Made by a program: the position numbers and the translations under genes. The notes under the pieces are model-generated. The model searched no databases and was not told where the DNA came from. It was given only the letters and a program-made list of their open reading frames with translations. A stretch of DNA of 22,582 nt, taken from positions 1 to 22,582 of the forward strand of contig CAXKVR010000279.1 of the NCBI GenBank assembly GCA_964058845.1, read 5' to 3'. Numbering within the stretch: position 1 is the stretch's first letter; each line of letters begins with the position of its first letter. Origin of the DNA: Carex sylvatica. Taxonomy: Eukaryota; Streptophyta; Magnoliopsida; Poales; Cyperaceae. Of this stretch, positions 11,041-19,450 are shown in pieces.

Positions 11041-11871
11041 TTCCAATTTTTATCATTTAATACAGAATATTTATATGAGCTAACGCATCAGATGTGAATC
11101 TGGAGTATTTTTTTGACGCTTTACATATGGAAATAACCTGAAGTGGGACCGACTAGGAAGTGCTTTGCTAAAATTTGTTTTACATTCTTCCTTTACACGA
11201 CACAAATTTTGGCGAGAAGTTAATTCTTGTATCGTGATCATTATTTTTATTTTAATTCGACCTTTGGGAAGATATGTTTTTTCCTTTTTTTTTGGTAATC
11301 CTTTTCATGCCTATATTGTAGGCCCCGCTATCCATTCATAGTACCTGTTGATTTGATCAAATAGTTAGGATCACTTTCATTTTGATGCCTAACCTAATAT
11401 CATAGTCATACAGATTCGAATTATGTTTATTGTCATAGGTTACGCCGATATTGCGCTATATTTTGGAAACAAATCTGCCAACATGAATTTCTCATTTTAA
11501 CCGTCTATATGCTTTGAGATTTGTGTATTAAAATTTTTAGCTTTGAGATTAGTATATAAAAAATTTAGACGGCTGAGTTTAGAATTTTAGAGTCTCTAAA
11601 ATCCTTTGAAATTTCAGCAGATTTGATTCCCTGTATTTTACATGTGGACTGTCAACTTTAATTGGACGGTCACACAAAGGTTAGGATAGCGACAAAAAAT
11701 GCCTATGAACTATGAAGTATTACAAAACAAAAGAACCTGACCGCATCTTTGGTCCGTGGGGTCCACTCCCCAGCCCCCTAATAAATTGTTAGAAATTAAA
11801 ACAGCAGACTGCCTAACCTCCCAGCAATATTTATAGTTAGAAATCTATTATATATATTCTAAATATTGGAA
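11041..11871. other. Intergenic, one weak hairpin
   Basis: No gene is recognised. A short inverted pair (AACCGTCTA at about 11499-11507 with TAGACGGCT at about 11566-11574) encloses two imperfect direct copies of GCTTTGAGAT (from 11511 and about 11540). This may be a decayed small element. Confidence 0.45.
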
Positions 11872-12182
11872 GAGGACGGATCCACTTACCTTAAAAATGG
11901 TGACACTAGATTATACCATATATTTTTAAAGTCTAAATAGTCGATCCAAATTATTTAATATGATAGATATATTAAAATATGCTTGTAGATCAAATTTTAT
12001 ATTTTTTAATTATTTTTTTATTTATTTATTAAGATGGATACAAAAATTCAATGATCTGTAAAGTACATTTTAATATATTCATCATGTTAAACTATTTGAA
12101 TTAACTATTTGCACTTTAAAAAATTTAAAAATATAAAGTGTAATTGGGTATCACCAAAAATGATGTAAGTGGATCCCTCCTT
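11872..12182. mobile_element. Foldback element, copy B
   Basis: The ends are inverted: GGACGGATCCACTTAC at 11874-11889 and, reverse complemented, GGAGGGATCCACTTAC at 12165-12180, 15 of 16 matching. Both arms carry the family core (TCGATCC at 11941, then a degenerate GATC...GCTTGTAGATC block, then TTTTATAT). The centre is AT-rich near a run of TTTATT. It has no coding capacity and no clear target duplication. Its GATCCACTTAC tip is shared with copy D near 16321 but differs from copy A. Confidence 0.75.
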
Positions 12183-12847
12183 ATATTAAAAATATGGGAT
12201 AAAATTTCTATACAAAAAAAAAAAATAGAATTATTGATTCGATTCATTTGGACATTTTCTAAGTGAGTCCTATCACAAATTAGATATTTTCTCTAAGGAT
12301 AAAATTGATTTGATGCCTTAAGAAATATCAAAAGCTCTGAATTAATGATTAATTAGTTCTTTCTAATGTATTAAAAAAATAAAAAAATATTCTCTTTACC
12401 GACAAAAAATTTAATATATTTCTAAAACAAATCTGCTTATCTCAAGTCTCAATAAAGTTCTTCTGTTCCTTTGTCTCACTTTCTTTCGGCAAAAGTATGG
12501 CAAGTTAGATATTAAAAATCTGCGTGACGTCCATGCTATAGCGAAAGTTACGAAAAAAAAAAAAATGGATTCGGTTCGTCTAGACAATTCAGGTGGGTTT
12601 TTTAGTTGTTAGTTTAATTAACGAAGTTTTATAAAAAAAAAATTGTATGTCTTTGTTGATGCTTGTAATATAGTACGTTCTGATATATTTTTTTAATATT
12701 TTTATGGCTAATGATTTTAGATTAAATATATTCAAATTGTGATATTCTTAAAACGAAAAGAAAAAATAATCAAACACAAACACTTGCTGTGTTAGTAATT
12801 AGAATACACTTATATATCAAAATATTAATATTTTGTTTGGTCTCACC
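12183..12847. other. Intergenic, nothing recognised
   Basis: AT-rich spacer with several A runs (12214-12225, 12554-12565). I find no reading frame, RNA gene or clear repeat. Confidence 0.5.
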
Positions 12848-13217
12848 AGAGTAGAGTTAAAATGTACTCTAATTATACTTTACATTTTTATCTCTATTTT
12901 CAAAGTGTGAATACCACTCAACATGATTCTTCATATAAAATGTGCTGATGACCAAAATTTGTATATTTTTTAACTTTTTAGCTATCTTTTTTATAGGTAC
13001 AAAATCGCAATTTTCAAATAATTTTGGACTGTTTCTTGTAACTATCTAAAAAATAGTAAAAGAATTTCAAACAATATAAAATTTGATCTCCAAGTACATT
13101 TTAATATGGAGATCATGCTGAGTGGTTTCGGATCGACTATTCAAACTTTAGAAATTGAAATAAGGATATGGAACATGATTGGAATACAGAACCAATAATA
13201 CATTTTAACCCTACTCG
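12848..13217. mobile_element. Foldback element, copy C
   Basis: The ends are inverted: GAGTAGAGTTAAAATGTA on the left (from about 12849) and GAGTAGGGTTAAAATGTA reverse complemented on the right (to about 13216). The right arm keeps the family boxes well (GATCTCCAAGTACATTTTAA at about 13086, GGATCGACTATTC at about 13130). The left arm is decayed. The centre pairs TTTTTAGCTATC with a matching right-side stretch near 13041-13060. This tip differs from those of copies A, B, D and E. Confidence 0.7.
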
Positions 13218-14694
13218 TCTTATAAATACTTTCAATATCTATTTTATTGGATTATTGGGACACACGATTATGAAAGAAAATTATTCAAGAAACTATTAGG
13301 CATTTTTAAACATAAAAGCACTTCACGTTGAAAATAATTCAATCCAAATAAATCTCAATTCGGTCCAAACATAGACTCAAATAAAAATACTATCATTACT
13401 GAAGATGATGAATATTAAAAAAAAATTGTTAGCAACTAATTAACTTCATAATTTAAAAAAAAAAAAAAAAACTCTAAAGGCTGGTTGAAGGAGAATATCT
13501 TTTCCTAAAGGTCGAAAGTTTGACTGATTTACAGATGATTCAAAATAACCGAATAAAAAAATAATTTAGATTGAAAGTATTTTTTCCGGTAAAAATTTGA
13601 TTCAAAAAATATTCTATCGGTCCCGTATATTATGCAAAAGTATCTAAGATACTCTTTCTCTCTCTTTCCGTATATTATTTTATAATACTTTATAAGAGTA
13701 AAATATTCTCCTCTATCTCACTGTCTGTCTAGTCGGCTTCGGCCCAATGAGTCATGACTTTTATGAAAGAAAAAAGGGGCTCCGTGTTTATTGGCTTGTT
13801 CTTCTGTGGCTGTATGTTTGCTGTGCATTGTGGCGCCAAGTTCTGAATTTTGTAGAAATCACAAACCGCCTGATTTTGATCATTAGTATAAGAAAGTATT
13901 ATTTTCGCAGAAACTTGGGGTACTTCCAGATTTTAAAACAAGTTGTCAACGGCAATTTGTTGTGAAAAAAGAAGAAGTTTATGTATGACATTGTGATATG
14001 CACATTAACAACAACAACAATTAAGTCTTTAGTTTCAAACAAATTTGATAGGCTAGAAATAAAATCCAATCACAATTATAAAATAAAAATATGTAGTAAT
14101 AAAATAATAATAAAAATAATAAAAATAAAAGTGAAAGTGATAATGATAGTAATAATACTAATATATTAAGTATATTATATCTAAACAAGTAATTGTAGAG
14201 GTTAAAGTTCTAAGTTTACATCTTAACTTCAAATTTCTAGTCCTATGATCTAAGACCTATAATACTGTTTCTAAATAAATTTTAAAATAAAAGAAATAAG
14301 TTGCAAAAAGAAATGCGTGCAAATGGATGGAAAATGTAATTAGTTGTACTGGATCATTGGCATTTTATTTTGTCCGCTTAGTTTCTCTTTCGTGATGTTT
14401 TTTTTTTTCAAGTGGATGGCTCTTGTCTTGTATAATGTTTTTTTTTTTTTTTAAACTTTTTTTTTAATGTTCCTTTGTTGAATTACTACGCGCTAATCAT
14501 GTTGTTTATCCGTATAGGTTCAATGTTTTGAATTATAATATTTATTTGCTACCAAATTTTTTTGAATGTAAAATATATCTATATTAATTTTCTTATTTTA
14601 AAGATTAATATTTTCTTCAGCATATATGTGTGTTTTTTCGGAAATGAAATCCGAAAAATAATCCTTATAATTTTTAAGACATTTTTTTTAGAAT
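13218..14694. other. Intergenic with A/T tracts; one doubtful short frame
   Basis: Contains poly-A (about 13455-13470), an AATAAT-rich stretch (about 14095-14165) and long T runs (about 14400-14465). At 13747-13965 (plus) an ATG opens 72 codons with a hydrophobic N-terminal third. It is preceded by CT-rich patches and a TATAATAC...TATAAG region near 13680. I recognise no family and the downstream composition is non-coding, so it is not called as a gene. Confidence 0.45.
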
Positions 14695-14831
14695 AATTAT
14701 TTTAGTACCCGAGCTACAGTACCCCACGCTACAGTACCGCACTTAGAGAAATAATGTATTATGGTCCCCACTAATTATATAGTTTTCCTTTTACAATTTC
14801 CGAACACATTCTCGTGTCATGTCAACCTTTG

Positions 14832-15018
14832 CAGTGGCGGAACACAGTGATGGGTAAAGGTTGCTAAGCCACTCCATAAATTAAAATTTTATAGTTTGAT
14901 CTATTAGATATTGTAAATTTTATATGCATTAATACCTTTTAGCCCCCGTTATAAAATAAAATTACACTATATTTGAATTTTCAGCCTCCCCAATCTCTAT
15001 TTTCTAGTTTCGCCCTTG
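14832..15018. mobile_element. 187-bp hAT-type MITE nested in the tandem-repeat element
   Basis: The left end is CAGTGGCGGAACACAG and the right end, reverse complemented, is CAAGGGCGAAACTAGA, which keeps the C-A, GGCG and AAC positions. It is flanked by AACCTTTG (14824-14831) and AACCTTTC (15019-15026), a 7 of 8 target duplication as expected for hAT elements. The CAGTGGCGGA tip is common among plant hAT MITEs. A related tandem unit near 15190-15245 lacks the insert at the corresponding place. It has no coding capacity. Confidence 0.7.
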
Positions 15019-15268
15019 AACCTTTCTCTAACAAAATAGTTGACTTCATGGAATAAATACTTCAATGCATAGATAAATAATTTCAGTACTTAGATATTAA
15101 TAATTTCAGTGTCATATGTAAAAAATACTTAGAAGATAAGATATTAACACTTAAAAAAAATTAATACTTTGATGCATTACTTGTTATGATTATCCTTTTT
15201 CGAGTTTCCTAATCATCTCCGCATCAGCCTACCTCTAACAAAAATAGTTGACCTCATACGTATAAATA

Positions 15269-15378
15269 CTTCAATGTATAAGTATAAATATTTCAATGTA
15301 TAAGTATAAATACTTCAATGTATAAGTATAAATACTTCAATGTATAAGTATAAATACTTCAATGTAAAAATATAAATA
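15269..15378. repeat. 22-bp tandem repeat, five units
   Basis: The unit CTTCAATGTATAAGTATAAA+TA starts at 15269, 15291, 15313, 15335 and 15357. Unit 2 has one substitution and unit 5 a few; units 1, 3 and 4 look identical. Degenerate relatives continue on both sides (about 15050-15180 and 15379-15475). The units are adjacent with no spacers. Confidence 0.92.
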
Positions 15379-15870
15379 CTTTCAATACTTAGATATTAAT
15401 ACTTTTAGTATCATATGTAAAAAATACTTGCAAGTATAGGTATAAATACTTGTAAGGCGAGGTATAAATAGCTTGCGCGATAATGAGTCTGAAAGTATAT
15501 CATCATGGATCTCATTTGAAAGAAAAAATTACGTAGATATTAATAATATGAAAAAATTGAGGAGATTTTGCAGTCTTTGCAGAAAGTTATCTTTCTGCAT
15601 TTAATTTTCGGTGGCCCCCCACGAGTACAGTGATGCGGGTACTATTATCTTCGCGTTATAGTACTCGCACAATAAATAATTGTTCACCTCATAGTTATAA
15701 ATACTTTCGTATATAGGTATAAATACTTATGTGCATAAATATTAATACTTTAGAAAAAAAATTCAAATTGTAGAGTTTTTGTGATTTCCACAAAAAAGTT
15801 ATTTTTTCACATTTAATTTTTTATGGTCCCCTGCAGGTACATTGCGGATACTGTAGTGCAGGTACTGTTA

Positions 15871-16320
15871 TCAGCTACTTCTTTTTTAATAATTTCATGA
15901 ATTATATGGAATAAATAACGTAGGTTGTAAATGGAATAGGAGCCTATTAGTAGGAATATTATTTGAATATCTTATTACTATGTCAACAGTTAAGCGTGGG
16001 TCCAACCTTAGTATTATTTAAATTTGAGACAACATTAGATGCATGATCTGTATCGTACTTATATCTCACATATATATAGAAAAATGAATATTAAAACTTG
16101 GCCTATGTTTTGTTGGCCATGAAAGAAACTTTTTCTGCACTGGCAAAAGAATATCAAACCATATAAACTTCAGAAGATACGATATCCATATATCTATCCA
16201 TTTCCATAAATGCACCTATAAAGGTTCTATAGACCTTTTTACTTTATCTGAATAATCTTTATCGAATTTATAAGTCAGAAAATTACATCACAATTATAAA
16301 ATTATCTGAAATATATATCA
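15871..16320. other. Intergenic, nothing recognised
   Basis: AT-rich spacer between two elements. It ends in ATATATATCA, whose last seven bases may be the left target duplication of the next element. Confidence 0.5.
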
Positions 16321-16730
16321 GGAAAGATCCACTTACAATATTTATAAATTATAACATTTTACAACAATTTAATTTTGTAATTTTCAAAGTTCATATAATC
16401 GATCCAAACCATTCAACATAATCTATATATTAAAATGTGCTTGGAGATCAAATTTTACATCTTTTATTTATTTTTATTATTTATTAAGTATTTTATAAAA
16501 CTGTTATTTTTAGACAATTCTGAACCACTGAAAAATAACAGTTTGGATCGACTATTTGAACTGTGATCTCCAAGCACATTTTAAAATATTGTAAAATAAA
16601 AAAGAAATAAAAAAATGTTAAATGTGATCTCCAAGCACATTTTAATATAGAGATCATGTTGAACAATTTAAATCGACTGTTAAACTTTTAAAATTGTAAT
16701 TTACAAATATTGTAAGTGGACCCCTCTTCG
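16321..16730. mobile_element. Foldback element, copy D, with duplicated arm segment
   Basis: The left tip GATCCACTTACAATATTTAT (from 16326) matches the reverse complement of the right tip (GGTCCACTTACAATATTTGT, ending about 16722). TATATCA flanks the element on both sides (16314-16320 and 16731-16737), a possible target duplication. The left arm carries TCGATCC and GTGCTTGGAGATC. The right half has the matching arm twice: a 23-bp segment containing GATCTCCAAGCACATTTTAA is exact at 16562-16584 and 16623-16645. A short central hairpin pairs AACTGTTATTTTT (about 16500) with AAAAATAACAGTTT (about 16532). It is non-coding. Tip sequence is shared with copy B. Confidence 0.8.
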
Positions 16731-17450
16731 TATATCATATAAAATTTATATTAAATAATAACATTGAAATCTCTTGAGTTCGACACTGGACTATTAAAAT
16801 GGTTTGTCCCAGTCTATATATGATTGTCAATTATTGTTAATACACATTTCCTATACCAAATATATATCTCAATAAAAGCTAATGGCACCCTTCTGTACTC
16901 ACTTCCTGAATAAGTCATCAGCTCCTTGTGAGTTGTGAGTATCATAATTAGTTCATTTATTATTAGACTTTCAAAATGTATTTGTATAATAGGATAGGAT
17001 TTCGTTTTTTTTTTTATTTATTTACTTCTAGAATTAGATGTTCTCGGTAAATCATTTTTTTTTATAAGTGCAGCTTTCAATTAATTTTTTTTGGTACCTT
17101 TCTTTTCTTTTAAAAATGCAATTTTCTGTTTTCATATTTGACTTTTTGGTACCTGTTCAAGTGGTGGATTCTATTAAAAAAAATGATTTCCTGATGGATG
17201 TATCCGCCACAAGTTAAATTACTCATCATGTCTAGAAGAACATAAACATTTTTTTTTATTCCAAAAAACATACATCAATATTTTTATTTTTTTATCATGA
17301 TTTGTCCATAAAATAACGACATATGTGTATATGATATGAACATATGGTGCCGCAATTTTTATTTCCAACATAAAAAATAAAAAATAAATCAAAACACTTC
17401 TGTTCTTAAAGATTTTGAGAATTACCAGGTTGTTGAACCATTTCGTGATC
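16731..17450. other. Intergenic, nothing recognised
   Basis: AT-rich, with T runs near 17006 and 17058. An 89-codon minus-strand frame ending near 17219 runs into the inverted repeat of the next element and has no family resemblance. Confidence 0.5.
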
Positions 17451-17717
17451 TCAAATATTGAGGTCCGCACAAACGTTCTGCGACCCAATATTTTTCTTTT
17501 TTCTTTTTAAATTTATGACACATAAACCAATGGAGACCAATAGAGACAGAAACCCGATTAATTTTTTTTATAGCAAATTCATGGCGCATAAACCAATTAT
17601 TTTATTTTTTATTAATAAATTTTCTATAAAAAAGTAAAGGAAAAATTGGAGCTGCAAAATTATTGTGCGGACTCCAAATTAGGGTCGCAGAATATTTGTG
17701 CGGACCTCAGTATTTGA
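17451..17717. mobile_element. MITE-like element with 36-bp terminal inverted repeats
   Basis: The left end (17451-17487) and the reverse complement of the right end (17717-17682) share TCAAATA, TGAGGTCCGCACAAA and TTCTGCGACCC. A second related box (GTGCGGACTCC, 17664-17674) lies just inside the right end, so the right terminus looks partly duplicated. The centre holds two copies of CATAAACCAAT (about 17521 and 17587). The element is 267 bp, non-coding, with no certain target duplication. Confidence 0.7.
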
Positions 17718-18310
17718 AGCCACATAATAGCTTCACGGTCTGAGTATTTGTTGAATTCAAACTAAAACAGAGATGTTTTGGTTTATTTTTTTATTATGTT
17801 AGCAATAAAAAATTCGGTATATGGTGCTGATGTAGATATTTTTTCTTTACAAGGCGGCAAACATGACTTTTGGTAATGTAAACGGCGATATCTGTACTCC
17901 ACTGGTTTATAAATGAAACAAATAATGGAATGACCTAATTAATTAGAATTAATTAAATAAATATCCAATAGTTTGGGAAGGACAAATTAAAGTTTCATTA
18001 ATCAATTTGTAAGAGGGGACAAAGTTTAGAGAAAATTTAAACAAGTGACTAATATATGAATTGACACTTTGTATAATCTCAAATTATTATTTACAAGGTT
18101 AATACTTGAATAGTTTAATTAAGATTAACAAAATAGAATATGAAACGGATTAGTTCATATCTTCTTATTATCTTATTAATACTACATTAAACCTAAGTCG
18201 ACAATTAATACACTTTATTAACACTCAACATGGATTGACATTGGTTCATTGTTATGTTAACTATTCAAATCCGTAATTTTACTAATCACATATTTAATTC
18301 ACACACACAT
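17718..18310. other. Intergenic, nothing recognised
   Basis: AT-rich spacer with no frame, RNA gene or defined repeat that I can support. It ends in a short (AC)n stretch at about 18300-18309, at the left edge of the next hairpin element. Confidence 0.5.
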
Positions 18311-18714
18311 AGGAAAATGCTAATATGCTATGCTTAGCATACATGGTCTTCGTGCAACGGCTCAATATTTGAGTTTTTGAAATCCTAACGGTCGATCCGA
18401 ACTGTTCAACATGATCTCCATATCAATATGTACTTGCAAACCAAATTTTACATTTTTTAGAATTTTTTTACTATTTTTTTAGATAGGTAGAAAATCACTT
18501 GATCTGAAAATTCTGTACCATTAAGATCTAGTGATTTTCTACATATCCAAAAAAATAGTAAAAAAATTCTAAAAAATGTAAAATTTGGTTTGCAAGTACA
18601 TATTCATATGGGAAACATATTTCGATTCTGATCGATCATTAAAATTTTGAAAACTCAAATATTGAGCTGTTGCACGGATGCCATCTATGCTACTCGTAGC
18701 ACCGTAGCCAACTC
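18311..18714. mobile_element. Foldback element, copy E
   Basis: The right tip, reverse complemented, begins GAGTTGGCTACGGTGCTACG, like the GGTTGGCTACTATGCT tip of copy A. The left tip is more decayed (AATGCTATGCTTAGCATA-like). The arms share CGTGCAAC, GCTCAATATTTGAGTTTT, TCGATC and a long AAATTTTACATTTTTTAG block (left about 18444, right about 18570), closing on a short loop around 18510-18525 (GATCT...AGATC). It is non-coding. Confidence 0.8.
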
Positions 18715-18842
18715 CTTTATAGTCCTCATATATCTGATTTAAATGAACAGCTATTAATCAAGGGTGGATGAAAATTGGAAGGGAATGAAATCAATTGATC
18801 ACATTAAATTTTAGGAAATACATATATTAAAACTAGGTCATA

Positions 18843-19205
18843 GAACAAACGCTTTGTTCTTTACATTTTAAAAGTCTAAACAGTCGATCCAAATCGTCCA
18901 GCATTCAGTCTATAATAAAATATGCTTGAAGATCAAATTTTACATTTTGTGAATTTTTTTATTTATTTATTAAGTCAGTTTTAAAATCGCTGTTTTTAAT
19001 AATCTAGAATTTTTTTCACTGTTTATTGAAATAAGTAATTTTAAAACTTCTTAATAAATAGTAAATAAATTTTAAAAAATATAAATTTTAGTCTCTAAGT
19101 ATATTTTAATATAAAGATCACATCGAACAATTTGGATCAGCCATTTGAACTTTAAAAAATGAAAAACCAATTAGTTGCACTACAGTTTCGGAACAAACGT
19201 TTTGA
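18843..19205. mobile_element. Foldback element, copy F, next to the MLO 3' end
   Basis: The arms share the family boxes (left AGTCGATCCAAATCGT at 18882, GCTTGAAGATC at 18923, TTTTACATTTT at 18938; right TTTAATATAAAGATCACAT at about 19105, TTGGATCAGCCATTTGAAC at about 19131). The tips are the motif GAACAAACG (18843 and 19191) but in direct rather than inverted orientation, with a self-complementary AAC...GTT pair at the left tip, so the termini are uncertain. It ends about 245 bp downstream of the MLO stop codon and may supply part of that gene's 3' flank. Confidence 0.65.
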
Positions 19206-19450
19206 TAGATAAATACATATACATTGACAAATTTTAGCCAGAGTTGAAGCCAGGTTCTCGGCGGGTCCCATTTCTCCGTCTTTGATCCTAATACAGTACA
19301 ATACACATGCACAACTGAACATACTTTGAAATATAAATCTCATCCCATCTAAATTCTCACATATTCTCATAACACATTGGCCGTGGGCTTAAAAAGGAAA
19401 AAAAAAAAAAAAAAAACATCATGAAAATTGCGTAAAAATGTTTCACAAGG
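19206..19450. other. 3' flank of the MLO gene
   Basis: This stretch lies directly after the stop codon on the minus strand and should hold the 3' untranslated region. It contains a run of about 19 A (19399-19417; poly-T in the transcript). I see no canonical AATAAA on the minus strand close to the stop, so the cleavage site is not placed. Confidence 0.5.

Larger units (their letters stand above)
14695..15870. mobile_element. Degenerate tandem-repeat element with GTACC/TACAGTA ends
   Basis: The left end carries AGTACC...GCTACAGTACC words (14704-14740) followed by ATGGTCCCCA (14761-14770). The right end, reverse complemented from 15870, shows AGTACC...CTACAGTA then GGGGACCAT. The right end is present twice (15560-15650 and 15770-15870), each with the TTGCAGAAAG- or CCACAAAAAAG-type hairpin and a GGTCCCC/GGCCCCC block. 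The interior has three related units that begin with (C)TAACAAAATAGTTGAC-like words (about 15028, 15235 and a decayed one at about 15677) and contain many TATAAATACTT words. Two units share TCATATGTAAAAAATACTT (15112, 15411). It is non-coding; a transposon superfamily is not assigned. Confidence 0.55.

Noticed and set aside
10808..11056. An 82-codon minus-strand frame
   Set aside because: It overlaps the tRNA-Val gene and its terminator completely; the protein is a by-product of the tRNA sequence.
13981..14169. A 62-codon frame rich in Ile and Lys
   Set aside because: It is driven by an AATAAT-rich simple stretch and resembles no protein family.
15269..15378. CRISPR-like array
   Set aside because: The 22-bp units are directly adjacent without unique spacers, and the context is a plant nuclear genome. 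It is a minisatellite.
18843..19312. Minus-strand frames between copy F and the MLO gene as further MLO exons
   Set aside because: The MLO frame already ends with a stop at 19451 after a normal calmodulin-binding tail, and these frames show no MLO or other domain.
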